Positions 35,841-45,083 are shown, counted from the stretch's first letter. The stretch is 64,000 nucleotides of DNA from Oceanobacillus kimchii X50 (GCF_000340475.1 NZ_CM001792.1:3647253-3711252); one strand, 5' to 3'. The notes: generated from the letters alone by a model not told the origin. Made by a program: numbers and translations.

Positions 35841-35869
35841 ACTATATCATTGTATTATTCTTTTTACAA
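35841..35869 (-). promoter_or_regulatory. Promoter of the small Zur-controlled gene
   Basis: On the minus strand TTGTAA (35869-35864), a 17-base spacer and TATAGT (35846-35841). The Zur box begins 11 bases after the -10, a position that would block transcription. Confidence 0.6.
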
Positions 35870-35975
35870 GAAAATAACCATATTTTTTAAAAAAGGATTA
35901 AAGCGGAGGGATTTACGTTCATTTTTTTTTATGCCAATATATACTATATACAATAAGAAAACGAGGAGTACTCAC

Positions 35976-36239
35976 ATGAAAAAAATCACGTACCTTATTC
36001 TTTTTATTATTAGCATCGCGATCATGGTTGGTATTTCATTTATTCCGGCATTACAAACAGCTACTACAAGCGGCGATCAATACTTAGGCATTCCTGCATT
36101 TTGGTTAGTCATTTATGCAGATGGAAGTTTTGGTTTTCAATGGGCAGGATTTTTTCTAAACATCCTCGTTATATATGTAATTGTCCTCGTTGTCACAAAG
36201 GTTTATCAATTGTTCTATCGATTCATTACTTCTCCATAA
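35976..36239 (+). CDS. Small two-span membrane protein
   Basis: Protein of 87 residues with a signal-like first helix (ITYLILFIISIAIMVGISFIP) and a second span near the C-terminus (FFLNILVIYVIVLVVTKVYQLFY), separated by a loop with GDQYLGIPAFWLVIYADGSFGFQWAG. ATG 35976 has GAGGAG eight to nine bases upstream; the frame is open for 42 more codons without a ribosome site. Family not recognised. Confidence 0.75.
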   Translation: MKKITYLILFIISIAIMVGISFIPALQTATTSGDQYLGIPAFWLVIYADGSFGFQWAGFFLNILVIYVIVLVVTKVYQLFYRFITSP

Positions 36240-36258
36240 TATTAGAGGAGTGAAATAA

Positions 36259-36443
36259 ATGAATAATGGTCAAGAGCAACCGGAGCAACAAAGAGAAAAT
36301 TAAGACAAGAAGAGTTAAAGCATCCTACTAGCAGTTCACAAGGCAGTAGCCTCGCTAATCTCGTTAGTAATATGGGGTGGAAAGTTACGTTAATCCTACT
36401 CCTTACACTTATCCTAGTTACTGTCGTTGTATCGTTACTTTAG
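36259..36443 (+). pseudogene. DUF6366-like small membrane protein, frameshifted
   Basis: A good ribosome site precedes ATG 36259 (MNNGQEQPEQQRE). The frame ends at TAA 36301, but the +/-1 frame continues LRQEELKHPTSSSQGSSLANLVSNMGWKVTLILLLTLILVTVVVSLL to TAG 36441. One missing A in the AAAA run at 36296-36299 would join both parts. The joined 61-residue product resembles the DUF6366 family as I remember it. Either a real mutation or a sequence error. Confidence 0.65.
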
Positions 36444-36469
36444 AAAACCCTGAAACTGGAGTGAATATA

Positions 36470-36598
36470 TTGGCAATATTAAAAGAAGTTAGCCTCGTTA
36501 TAGTTGGAATACTAATTGTTTTTGGTATCAGCATATTACTAAAGTATCTAACGAACTCGCCGATAGATTGGCCAGATACGGTATTTAAAAGTGGATAA
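36470..36598 (+). CDS. Small membrane protein, 42 residues
   Basis: TTG 36470 lies eight bases after GGAG and starts a 42-residue protein with one hydrophobic span (LVIVGILIVFGISILLKYL) and tail SPIDWPDTVFKSG. A GTG at 36461 is in frame but overlaps the ribosome site. Closely follows the frameshifted gene, perhaps in one transcript. No family recognised. Confidence 0.5.
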   Translation: MAILKEVSLVIVGILIVFGISILLKYLTNSPIDWPDTVFKSG

Positions 36599-36683
36599 TC
36601 GGAAAATAGTGTGGAAAGGGGGTATAAAATGCTTTTCCTCAATCGTTTTGATTAATTGTCCCCCCGTTTGTTAAACGAAACCA

Positions 36684-37256
36684 TTAATTTTCCTGCGGAC
36701 TCCCCCCTTTTCGTACTGGTTGATATGTATGAAGTACAGCTCCTGTATGAAATACTCTTGTATTTAATAGCTTCAAGTTGATCATATCAGCCAAATTTTT
36801 GAACAAGGGTTGCCCCTTTCCCAATACCACAGGATGAATAATTAGTCTGTATTCATCGATCAGATCAAACCTTGAAAGAGACTGAGCAAATCTTGCTCCC
36901 CCGTGTGCCAAGATATAATTTCCAGGCTGTTGCTTTAGACGAGAAACTTCCTCCTTAATATCACCGCTTACCACTCTTGAGCGGTTCCAATTTGCTTCCT
37001 TCAGTGTCTTAGAAAAAATGACCTTTGGTATTTCGTTCATCGGGGGGGCAAAAACTTCTGTTGAAAAAGACCAATGATCTGCCATATCGTTATAGGCAAC
37101 TCTCCCCATAATATGCGTGTCAGCCTGCCATAGCGTATCAACAAGGCACGCTTTCAACTCATCATTAAAGCTACCAAAAATCCAGTCCAAATCTCCATTC
37201 GGTTTAGCAACAAATCCATCAAGAGAAACATCCATTTTTAAAACGACTTTTCTCAT
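36684..37256 (-). CDS. Dihydrofolate reductase-like (RibD C-terminal) protein
   Basis: Protein of 190 residues with the DHFR/RibD reductase fold: KMDVSLDGFVAKPNGDLDW at the start, HIMGRVAYNDM, and a nucleotide-binding ILAHGGARFAQSL followed by IHPVVLGKGQPLF. Such stand-alone proteins reduce unknown substrates with NADPH. Monocistronic; true folate or riboflavin roles are not implied. Confidence 0.88.
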   Translation of the reverse strand: MRKVVLKMDVSLDGFVAKPNGDLDWIFGSFNDELKACLVDTLWQADTHIMGRVAYNDMADHWSFSTEVFAPPMNEIPKVIFSKTLKEANWNRSRVVSGDIKEEVSRLKQQPGNYILAHGGARFAQSLSRFDLIDEYRLIIHPVVLGKGQPLFKNLADMINLKLLNTRVFHTGAVLHTYQPVRKGGSPQEN

Positions 37257-37573
37257 ATATTCGTTATCTCCTTTGTTTGCACAGTCAACATCTTTAAAAG
37301 CATTAAGATTTTTTCATTCACAATCAAGCTTCATTCTTATTCTAACAAGTTGTATATTTAATGATTTCTTTTGGATTGCTTTTTTGTTTTAGAAATAACT
37401 TAATTAGGTTAAAATGTCCTATCTGGATAGTAATTTGTTTTTTTCCACACGATAATCCGAATACCCTTAAAAGTATTCTTACCGTATTTTTTATTCGATT
37501 ATTTTTGCTCATCCCTAAGTTAGTCTATAAAAGATAAGCATGCTCATCATTGTTGTCTTGTTTCTAACTATGT
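37257..37573. other. Intergenic stretch with no recognised gene
   Basis: AT-rich sequence between the DHFR-like gene and the terminator of the CorC-like gene. No supported coding frame or clear motif was seen. Confidence 0.6.
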
Positions 37574-37608
37574 AAAAAAGAATAGCAACTGTGATAGTTA
37601 CTATTCTT
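37574..37608 (-). terminator. Terminator of the CorC/CNNM-like gene
   Basis: AAGAATAG-C-AACT (37578-37590) pairs with AGTT-A-CTATTCTT (37596-37608) with one mismatch. A-run on the left gives the T-run on the minus strand. Confidence 0.8.
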
Positions 37609-37614
37609 GCATTT

Positions 37615-38835
37615 TTATTTTATAATCTGTACGCGACTGATATATCTAGAATCAACTTCCAAGATGTGGAAGGTTAAGTTTTCTTTCTCTAACACATCGC
37701 CTTCTTTTGGAAACTCTGTAAAGTGTGTTAATAAATAAGCCGCTAGTACATCTTCTTCTTCAGGAATATCTGTATCAAACGCATGATTCAATTGATGCAG
37801 TGTGATTTTTCCATCACATATAATTTGCGTATCGGTTAATTTCTCAATTAATGCATCTTCTTCAGCATCCATTTCATCTTCAATTTCTAAACCAATCATC
37901 GCTTCAATAATATCTTCATGCGTAACAATACCTTCCGTACCACCATATTCATCTAACACAATGGCCATATGTTTCTTTTCTTGTGTCATTTTACGGAATA
38001 CCCATTCAATATTATTAAATTCATATATATAAAGCGGATCTGTATCACTAAAATTCGAAAAAGGTTGTCCCTTATCATCGGTCCACGCAATTAAATATTT
38101 GGAATGGAACACGCCAATAATATCATCAATATCCTCATCATAGACAGGATATCTTGTAAATGGATTCGCGAGTACAAGTTCTTTTACCTCATCGTATGTA
38201 GCCGTATTCTCTAATGCTACAATTTCTACCCGTGGCGTTTTTAATACATCTTTTACATTTAAGTTGTAAAAATCCAGCGCACCACGAATACGAGAGCTCT
38301 CCTCTTTAAGGAATGTTCCTTCAGAGTCAGCGATATCTACAATCGCTCGGAGTTCTTCTTTTGAAACAGACTCTGTTTGTACCTGTCCTTTAGAGAGTAG
38401 GTTCGTGATGAAACCTGTCAGCCCATTTAATAAAAATGTGATTGGTTTTAATACTGTAACTACTAATCGAATGATAGGATATACAAGGTTAGCAATTTGA
38501 TTGGGAAAACTTGCAGCAATCGACTTTGGAATAACTTCAGAACATATAATAATGGTGACCGTTAAAATAGCAGAGGCTAATCCTACATTAAAACCATACT
38601 GCACTGCTATCATCGTTACCAATGTCGGTAACACGATATTAGCAATATTATTCCCTATTAAAATAGCCGTAATAAACTCACTCGGCTTCGATACTAACTT
38701 CAGCATTTTTTCTGCTTTTGTATCTCCATTATTCGCTTTTGACTGTAATTTCATTTTATTTGTCGCCGTTAATGCGGTTTCACTTCCCGAGAAGAAAGCT
38801 GAGACAAATAATAAAAGTATGATCGCAATGATCAC
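37615..38835 (-). CDS. CNNM/CorC (HlyC) family membrane protein
   Basis: Protein of 406 residues: DUF21/CNNM membrane domain (about 1-180, with FFSGSETALTATNKMKL and GNNIANIVLPTLV), a pair of CBS modules (about 200-320, FHSKYLIAWT, VLDEYGGTEGIVTHEDIIEAMIG) and a C-terminal CorC_HlyC domain. The family handles magnesium or cobalt efflux. Monocistronic with a strong terminator. Confidence 0.93.
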   Translation of the reverse strand: MIIAIILLLFVSAFFSGSETALTATNKMKLQSKANNGDTKAEKMLKLVSKPSEFITAILIGNNIANIVLPTLVTMIAVQYGFNVGLASAILTVTIIICSEVIPKSIAASFPNQIANLVYPIIRLVVTVLKPITFLLNGLTGFITNLLSKGQVQTESVSKEELRAIVDIADSEGTFLKEESSRIRGALDFYNLNVKDVLKTPRVEIVALENTATYDEVKELVLANPFTRYPVYDEDIDDIIGVFHSKYLIAWTDDKGQPFSNFSDTDPLYIYEFNNIEWVFRKMTQEKKHMAIVLDEYGGTEGIVTHEDIIEAMIGLEIEDEMDAEEDALIEKLTDTQIICDGKITLHQLNHAFDTDIPEEEDVLAAYLLTHFTEFPKEGDVLEKENLTFHILEVDSRYISRVQIIK

Positions 38836-38976
38836 GGGTTGATTCCTCCCGATTCCTTATAGAATATTAATACTATCATAACGGATATATAGCCAACTAC
38901 GCTATTATAATGTATTCAAATATCATCTTTTTTTATATTATTTTCATAAACTGCCAAATTTAACCCTATTTCATGT

Positions 38977-39005
38977 TTGATACGGGCATATAGCGTTAAT
39001 ATACA
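38977..39005 (+). promoter_or_regulatory. Promoter of the Spo0E-like gene
   Basis: TTGATA (38977-38982), 17-base spacer, TATACA (39000-39005), 33 bases before the TTG start. Confidence 0.45.
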
Positions 39006-39037
39006 TAATAAGAACAGTAAAAAGCAGGTGTATAAAA

Positions 39038-39217
39038 TTGAGGAATCAGCAAGACCTTCAAGAAAAAATTGATCAACTTGAAAGACGCATGGATCATGCT
39101 TCTGAGAGCAAGTTGAATCATAATCAGTTCATGAAGTTATCGAAAGAAAAAGATAAGCTCATGAACGAATTAGCACAACTTAAACAGACAGAATTAGAAG
39201 GACGCGTATCACATTAA
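39038..39217 (+). CDS. Spo0E-like small helical protein
   Basis: A 59-residue protein starting at TTG 39038, with AGGTG seven bases upstream, ending TAA 39215-39217 inside a terminator. Two helices are predicted: QQDLQEKIDQLERRMDHA and LNHNQFMKLSKEKDKLMNELAQL. The second, with LS-K-E-KDKL, resembles the SQELDxLI region of Spo0E-family aspartyl phosphatases, which remove phosphate from Spo0A. Assignment is by pattern only; the exact Spo0E motif is not perfect. Confidence 0.6.
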   Translation: MRNQQDLQEKIDQLERRMDHASESKLNHNQFMKLSKEKDKLMNELAQLKQTELEGRVSH

Positions 39218-39229
39218 CGCGTCTTTTTT
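39201..39229 (+). terminator. Terminator overlapping the Spo0E-like stop codon
   Basis: GACGCGT (39201-39207) pairs with ACGCGTC (39217-39223), then TTTTTT. Confidence 0.9.
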
Positions 39230-39298
39230 CATATATTTATTAAACATGTCAATTCAAGCTATGCAGAATCTCGAGTCATCTCTCATTATGAAATTGCC

Positions 39299-40471
39299 TC
39301 AACCAAATAAGTTATTAATAAATACTCGAACAACATCTACTCCACCTATAAACGTACCGAGCGAGCTACCTAAATTGGCTAGGACAACGACAAGTAGAAT
39401 TCGTGTTACCTTATTTTGCCAAAAACCTTTTACCGAGTGGACATCATCCGCTAATTGATCGAAATCCCCAACATTTGGGCGCTTAATATAGGCCTGAACA
39501 AACCCTGCAAACCAACCGGCAGCAAGCAATGGATTCAGAGATGTAATTGGGGCAGCAACAAATGCAGTTAATATTGCTAACGGATGGGCGAATGCTGCTG
39601 CAGCACCAATAGCAGATAGAGACCCGTTCCATAATGTCCAGCTAAGCGTTTGTTGCCAACCAGCTTGCGGATTCATCATAAAGGTATAAGCGATAATTGC
39701 AATAATCGCAATCGGAATGGACCATCCAATGATTTTTGGAACCTTCGATTTCTTTGGTCGCTCCATTAATTTTTTTATGTCATGTTCCTTTTCAATTTCC
39801 TTTGTAATTCCCGGAACATGTGCTGCTCCAAGTACAGCTACTACTTTTTCTCCAGGAGCTTCTTTTATTTTTTGCGAAAGGTATTGGTCACGCTCATCAA
39901 TTAATGGCTTCTTCAAATCCGGGAAGTATTCAGTAAATTCTTTGAGCATTGCATTTATCGTATCTTGTTGCTTCATTTTTTCCATTTCTTGTTCACTAAT
40001 CTCTTCTTTACTAAAAATACTACCCACGACTTGCATCATTAACATTGCTTTTCCTTTAAGATTAATATTTCCCCAGATACGTGCAAATGTAATCTGAATA
40101 TCACGATCGGCTAAAACTAATTCTGCATTATGTTCTTTTGCTGATTCAATTCCTTGAATCATTTCCTCCCCAGGACGAATGCCAAATTGTTTTGCCATTC
40201 TTTTTTGAAAGGAAGAGATAGCCAAGTTCATCAATAGCATAACTGCTTTTTTATCTTTAATGACTTGAAAAATATCTGTGTCCTTCCACTTATTCCCTTC
40301 CATCACTGATTTGTATCGTTGTGCATCAAGCTCAATACACACCGCATCCGGTTGCTCTTGATCAATGACTTTTTTGACCTGTTCTGCACTGTTTTTTGAA
40401 ACATGTGCTGTTCCAATTAAAATATATTCTTTGTTTCCTCTATGTATCCGTGTAATGGTTTCTTCCGACAT
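39299..40471 (-). CDS. TraB/PrgY family membrane protein
   Basis: Protein of 390 residues. The N-terminal TraB/TIKI-like domain has YILIGTAHVSKNSAEQV, CIELDAQRY, ADRDIQITFARIW and VVAVLGAAHVPGI with the conserved His/Glu of this protease-like fold. Four to five membrane helices fill the C-terminal third. Enterococcal relatives shut down peptide pheromones; the role in Bacillaceae is unknown. Confidence 0.92.
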   Translation of the reverse strand: MSEETITRIHRGNKEYILIGTAHVSKNSAEQVKKVIDQEQPDAVCIELDAQRYKSVMEGNKWKDTDIFQVIKDKKAVMLLMNLAISSFQKRMAKQFGIRPGEEMIQGIESAKEHNAELVLADRDIQITFARIWGNINLKGKAMLMMQVVGSIFSKEEISEQEMEKMKQQDTINAMLKEFTEYFPDLKKPLIDERDQYLSQKIKEAPGEKVVAVLGAAHVPGITKEIEKEHDIKKLMERPKKSKVPKIIGWSIPIAIIAIIAYTFMMNPQAGWQQTLSWTLWNGSLSAIGAAAAFAHPLAILTAFVAAPITSLNPLLAAGWFAGFVQAYIKRPNVGDFDQLADDVHSVKGFWQNKVTRILLVVVLANLGSSLGTFIGGVDVVRVFINNLFG

Positions 40472-40781
40472 GGTAGGACCTTCCTTATCTAATATGAAAT
40501 AGAGAGAATCTTCTATCCGTGGATTTTTTAAGAATAATTAGGTACTTGCTAGTGTAATTCTCATTTCTCCGTGTAGATAGAAATTTCACATACATTTACC
40601 CTTAAATTATCCTTTTTGTACCAATTCACTATGTGTTTACATAGCCTATCATATCTATTGTAATACATTTCTGTCTAGTTCGTGAACTTCAATGCTGTTT
40701 TATCTTGATTTGAGTAATGTAAATCACATTAAATCGTTTTATGTTAAAATAATGATACCTACTCTAGGGGGCATGATACGT
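40472..40781. other. Intergenic stretch between traB-like and acetyltransferase genes
   Basis: No gene supported. A small hairpin CTATGT/ACATAG lies near 40630-40645. Divergent promoters for the flanking genes are expected here, but no strong one was identified. Confidence 0.5.
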
Positions 40782-41330
40782 ATGTTCAGCTATGTAATCG
40801 ATAATCAAGTAAAGCTTCGTCAACTAAAACTAAAGGACGCAAAAAATATGTTCAACGTTGTGGATCAATCACGTGGTTATTTGCGAGAATGGCTTCCATG
40901 GGTGGATACCACCAGGAAAGCAGAGGACTGCCTTACATTTATTGATCAAACGATTCGAAATGCAGAGAACCAACGGGCATTAACACTAGGTATTTTTGTT
41001 GAAAAAAAGTTTGCAGGATTAGTGGGATTTAATTATTTTGACTGGCATAATAAAATCGCTCCAATTGGTTATTGGTTAGCACCTCAATTTCAAGGAAACG
41101 GTATTATGACAACATCAGTTCGTTCATTGATTGATATCGGTTTTCACGAAATTGGTTTAAACCGTATCGAAATTCGAGCAGCTGTACAAAACCAAAAAAG
41201 CCGCTCTATACCAGAACGACTTGACTTCAAAGAAGAAGGACTCATTCGCCAAGGAGAATGGCTATATGATCATTATGTCGATCTAATCATATACGGAAAG
41301 TTAGCAAGCGAATGGTATCGGTTCAGATAG
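40782..41330 (+). CDS. GNAT acetyltransferase, RimJ/RimL type
   Basis: Protein of 182 residues with VKLRQLKLKDAKNMFNVVDQSRGYLREWLPWVD, GYWLAPQFQGNGIMTTSVRSLID (acetyl-CoA loop) and RIEIRAAVQNQKSRSIPERLDFKEEGLIR. B. subtilis YdaF-like ribosomal protein Ser acetyltransferases have this layout. ATG 40782 is chosen because GGGGG lies ten bases upstream; the frame is open for 30 more codons. One family residue pattern, N-x-x-S-x-x-I-x-E, is intact. Confidence 0.9.
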   Translation: MFSYVIDNQVKLRQLKLKDAKNMFNVVDQSRGYLREWLPWVDTTRKAEDCLTFIDQTIRNAENQRALTLGIFVEKKFAGLVGFNYFDWHNKIAPIGYWLAPQFQGNGIMTTSVRSLIDIGFHEIGLNRIEIRAAVQNQKSRSIPERLDFKEEGLIRQGEWLYDHYVDLIIYGKLASEWYRFR

Positions 41331-41341
41331 GTTCTAAAAAA

Positions 41342-41686
41342 TTATCTTGACGTCTCTTTAAATTGGATGTTTGTGATTTTTTCTGTATCGGTATCAAAAT
41401 GAATATCGATAACAACACCGAACTCTTTCGTCTTTCCTTCTAGCCAGAGTTTGAAAGTTTCTATGGTCTCTTGATCATCTGTTTTTCTGCCAACATGTAA
41501 GTAATCCACTACTTTATCTTCAGGATATTTGGCTTTTACTTCTTGTACGGCAATTCGGCCCCATTTCGCATAAGCAGGTTCTTGCGGAGCGTCATTTCCC
41601 GGTGCACCAAGCGCATTCATCGGAAGCATAAAAGTTAAGACCATTACCATCAAAAAACTTAAAAATGACTGCTTTTTATCCATCAT
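41342..41686 (-). CDS. Secreted DUF3889 protein
   Basis: Protein of 114 residues with a signal peptide (about 1-27, cleaved near NALGA) and the DUF3889 core YAKWGRIAVQEVKAKYPEDKVVDYLHVGRK, FKLWLEG and FGVVIDIHFDTDTEKI. AGGAGGT lies nine bases before ATG 41686. The function of the family is unknown. Confidence 0.88.
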   Translation of the reverse strand: MMDKKQSFLSFLMVMVLTFMLPMNALGAPGNDAPQEPAYAKWGRIAVQEVKAKYPEDKVVDYLHVGRKTDDQETIETFKLWLEGKTKEFGVVIDIHFDTDTEKITNIQFKETSR

Positions 41687-41787
41687 TTTATAAACACCTC
41701 CTGTTAGCTCTTTTTTTTATTACATTCATTTATAGCATTTCTCATCCTCAGAAAAATATGTTGAAGAAGGTAACTACATCATTTTTT

Positions 41788-41801
41788 ATTCCCCGGGAAA
41801 T
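41788..41801. promoter_or_regulatory. Candidate Noc-binding site
   Basis: ATTCCCCGGGAAAT matches 13 of 14 positions of the B. subtilis Noc site ATTTCCCGGGAAAT, in an intergenic region. Confidence 0.55.
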
Positions 41802-41826
41802 ATCGACAAGTAATAAAACTGTTTAC

Positions 41827-41860
41827 AGAAAAAAATGCCGACATATCGTCGACATTTTTC
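41827..41860 (-). terminator. Terminator of the ABC exporter gene
   Basis: AAAAATG (41831-41837) pairs with CATTTTT (41853-41859) and CGAC (41839-41842) with GTCG (41848-41851) across one mismatch; symmetrical A and T runs. Confidence 0.75.
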
Positions 41861-41872
41861 TATTTTAGTGCG

Positions 41873-41904
41873 TGTTCAAAAAGAAGGATGCGGACTTTTG
41901 AACA
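41873..41904. repeat. 9-bp inverted repeat after the ABC exporter gene
   Basis: TGTTCAAAA (41873-41881) and TTTTGAACA (41896-41904) are perfect complements around a G-rich 14-base loop, just after the stop of the exporter gene and before the main terminator. Confidence 0.6.
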
Positions 41905-41911
41905 ACCTCTT

Positions 41912-43630
41912 TTATTTCTTCATTTGTACATCATGTAAATGAGCAAATAATCCGCGTTTTTGTAGCAAGTCTTCATGCGATCCTTCTTCTTCAATCCCCT
42001 TTTTGGTAACGACCATTATACGGTCTGCTTCCTTAATTGTTGCAAGACGATGGGCAATTACTATCGTTGTACGACTTTCGGCAAGTTCATTCAACGCTGT
42101 TTGGATAATCATTTCTGTCTCTGTATCCAATGCTGAAGTCGCCTCATCTAAAATTAAAATTGGCGGGTTCTTCAAGAACATACGCGCTATGGCGATTCGC
42201 TGTTTCTGACCACCTGATAATTTTAATCCCCGCTCTCCAACTTGCGTTTCATATCCATTCGGAAGTTCATTAATAAAGTCCTCCATATGTGCACGTTTTG
42301 CAGCAAGTTCGATTTCCTCATTAGTCGCATCTAATTTACCGTAAGCGATATTTTCACGTAATGTTCCAGTGAATAGAAATACGTCTTGCTGTACAACACC
42401 GATTTGGCGACGCAACGATTCTTTGGTCATATCTCGAATATCGATACCATCAATGGTAATGGACCCCTCTGTTACATCATAAAAACGTGGAATCAGTGCC
42501 GATATTGTTGTTTTCCCTGCACCAGACGGACCAACAAAAGCAACTGTTTCTCCTGGTTTTACGGTGAAGTTCATATTGTTCAATACAGCACGATGGGATT
42601 CTTCATAACCAAACGTTACATCTTGAAATTGTATATTACCTTTTAACTCATCAACTTCCACGGCATCTTCTTTATCTTGTACATCCGGATTTACTTTCAT
42701 TAGATCTGTAAATCGTTTAAATCCAGCCATTCCTTTTGGATATAATTCTAATAGAGCAGTAATTTTGTTGATTGGTGTTGTTAAGACATTGACAAATAAA
42801 ATAAAACTAACTAATTCCCCAGCAGTCAGCTGCCCTTGGTACGTTAACCACGCACCTATTACTAATACGGTTAACGTCATTAAACGCATTAGTAAGTAGA
42901 TATTAGAATGGACAATTCCCATTACCTTGTACGCGCCCACTTTCGCTAGACGGAACTTTTCATTATCTTTTTGGAACCGTTCTTTTTCAAAAGTTTCATT
43001 TGTAAACGATTGTACAACGCGTACACCTGATACCGCATCTTCGACCCTCGCATTCACATCAGCAATATTACCGTACATTTTCTTCCATGCTTTATTCATG
43101 CGAATATTCCCGTATGTAATCAAGAAGATTAATATTGGCACTAAAATTAATATAATCATCGCCAATAATGGATTTATCGTAAACATAATGATGAAAGCGC
43201 CGATAAACGTCATAATCGAAATAAAGAAGTCCTCTGGTCCATGGTGAGCAAGCTCGCCCAGATCAAATAAATCATTCGTAATTCGACTCATAATATGTCC
43301 GGTTTTTGTATTATCAAAGAATCGGAATGATTGCCGCTGCACTTGATAAAATAAATCTCTCCTCATATCCGTTTCTATATTAATACCAAGCTTATGCCCT
43401 AAATAAGCAACAACATATTGTAAGTACGTACTTATGATATAAACCAATAATAGCAGGATAGCTACCGTTACAACCGCATTCCAATCCTCTCCAGGCAATA
43501 GCCGATCAATAAACCATTGTACAGCAACTGGAAAGGCAAGCTCTAACAATGCGACAAATACTGCAGCTGAAAAATCTATAATAAATAAGCGCTTATGTGG
43601 CTTGTAATAAGAAAAAAACCATTTTAGCAT
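41912..43630 (-). CDS. ABC exporter, fused permease and ATPase (multidrug type)
   Basis: Half-transporter of 572 residues that probably dimerises. Six membrane segments fill residues 15-310; the ATPase part has Walker A GPSGAGKTT, Q-loop GVVQQDVFLF, signature LSGGQKQRIAIARM and Walker B ILILDEATSALD. ATG 43630 is chosen because GGGGAG lies nine bases upstream. Substrate unknown; similar to BmrA/YknU-like lipid or drug exporters. Confidence 0.93.
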   Translation of the reverse strand: MLKWFFSYYKPHKRLFIIDFSAAVFVALLELAFPVAVQWFIDRLLPGEDWNAVVTVAILLLLVYIISTYLQYVVAYLGHKLGINIETDMRRDLFYQVQRQSFRFFDNTKTGHIMSRITNDLFDLGELAHHGPEDFFISIMTFIGAFIIMFTINPLLAMIILILVPILIFLITYGNIRMNKAWKKMYGNIADVNARVEDAVSGVRVVQSFTNETFEKERFQKDNEKFRLAKVGAYKVMGIVHSNIYLLMRLMTLTVLVIGAWLTYQGQLTAGELVSFILFVNVLTTPINKITALLELYPKGMAGFKRFTDLMKVNPDVQDKEDAVEVDELKGNIQFQDVTFGYEESHRAVLNNMNFTVKPGETVAFVGPSGAGKTTISALIPRFYDVTEGSITIDGIDIRDMTKESLRRQIGVVQQDVFLFTGTLRENIAYGKLDATNEEIELAAKRAHMEDFINELPNGYETQVGERGLKLSGGQKQRIAIARMFLKNPPILILDEATSALDTETEMIIQTALNELAESRTTIVIAHRLATIKEADRIMVVTKKGIEEEGSHEDLLQKRGLFAHLHDVQMKK

Positions 43631-43688
43631 TCCTGTGCACTCCCCTTTTTTAGACACCTAAATGAAATTATATAGTCTATTTCAATCT

Positions 43689-43746
43689 GTGACAATATAC
43701 TTATTCGACAATATATACTTTATTCTTTATCGCTCGGCAAATTTGT
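43689..43746 (+). repeat. 58-bp direct repeat, copy 1
   Basis: Aligns without gaps to 45142-45199 with about 48 of 58 identical positions, beginning GTGACAATA and ending ATTTGT. Lies upstream of the frameshifted amidohydrolase gene. Confidence 0.8.
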
Positions 43747-43765
43747 TTAACAAAAAAATTTATAA

Positions 43766-43794
43766 TTGTCATATTAATCAAATAGTATTACCAT
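43766..43794 (+). promoter_or_regulatory. Possible promoter of the amidohydrolase pseudogene
   Basis: TTGTCA (43766-43771), 17-base spacer, TACCAT (43789-43794), 53 bases before the ATG. Confidence 0.4.
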
Positions 43795-43846
43795 TAATAT
43801 CATCAAACTTGGTCGTATTTCTTAATTAAAATGGAGGAGAATTGAC

Positions 43847-45083
43847 ATGAACAACCTTCAAGCTCGAATTGAAGAACAAATTGATAACATTAGTAAATTT
43901 ACAGCAACACCAGATCAAGGAACAACGAGGCTCACTTATAGTAAAGAAGACAAGCAAGCACGGGAATATATCAAAAATAAAATGTTGGAATATGGTTTAA
44001 GTTCGTGAAGATGGCTTTGGAAACATTTTCGGCAAATTAGAAGGGACTATAAAGGATGCTCCAAGTATTCTGATTGGTTCCCATTTTGATTCTGTACCAA
44101 ATGGTGGTTCTTTTGATGGCCCTGCGGGAGTAGTAGCAGGTCTAGAAGTCGTGGCATTATTTAATGAAAATAACCTTAAACCAAAATATCCATTGGAAGT
44201 TATAGCTCTTATTGAAGAAGAAGGTTCAAGATTTGGAGGAGGATTGATGGGTTCAAGAGCAATGACTGGTTTACTTAGTGAAGAAGATTTTAAAAACTTC
44301 ATAGATCATAACGGTGTCTCCACCTTAGAAGCGATGAAAGAAATCGGTCTCGATTCTTCACTTTCAAAAAAGAGAGATCCAGAAACAATTAAGGCATATC
44401 TAGAATTGCACATTGAACAAGGACCTATTTTAGAAGCTAAAAAAATACCAATCGGTGTAGTAGAAACCATTGTCGGTCTAACTCAATTTGAAATTACAGT
44501 GGATGGCCGAGCAGGGCATGCTGGTACAACACCAATGGATCATCGTTCAGATGCTTTAGTGACTGCAGCACAGATCATTGCTGAAATTCCTTCCCTGGCT
44601 AAGGAAGAAGGCGAAGGTACAGTTGCTACTACAGGAAAACTAAATGTTTTTCCGAATGGTTCCAATGTCATTCCGAGTAAGACTGTCTTCACAGTAGATA
44701 TCCGTTCTGGAAAAGAAAAACATATCCAGAATGTAATTCGTAAGTTAAACCAATTGGTAAATTTCCACAATAAGGAGGGGATAAAAATCACGGTTAGCCA
44801 GCAATTATATATGGAGCCAAAAGCAATGAATCGAGATATCATCTCCCTGCTAAAGAAAAGTAGCAGTACTTTAGATATACCTTATTGTTCTATTAATAGT
44901 GGAGCTGGTCATGACGCAATGGTTTTAGCTGAAGTAACAGATGTCGGTATGCTTTTCGTCCCAAGTAAAGGAGGAGTTAGTCATACCCCGGAAGAATGGT
45001 CTGACTCACTAGATATTGCCAAAGCCGTTGAAATTTTATTTGAAACTGTCAAGAAATTAACGGAAGTTGAGGAATATGATTAA
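43847..45083 (+). pseudogene. Allantoate amidohydrolase/N-carbamoyl-L-amino acid hydrolase, frameshifted
   Basis: Family M20 metal-dependent amidohydrolase, about 412 codons in total. The first part (ATG 43847, GGAGGAG upstream) reads to TGA 44006; the match continues in another frame from about 44001 with VREDGFGNIFGKLEG, the metal motif GSHFDSVPNGGSFDGPAG, EEEGSRFGGGLMGSRAMTG, HIEQGP and GAGHDAMVLAE. Loss of two bases near 44003 best explains the break (GLS then VRED). The C-terminal part is intact. Either inactivated recently or a sequencing error. Confidence 0.85.

Noticed and set aside
43192..43205. CcpA-type cre-like sequence TGAAAGCGCCGATA
   Set aside because: Lies deep inside the ABC exporter gene and is not a full match; no reason to expect control from there.
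44000..44008. Programmed ribosomal frameshift in the amidohydrolase
   Set aside because: No slippery heptamer or downstream structure was seen, and the protein alignment fits a two-base loss better than a slip.
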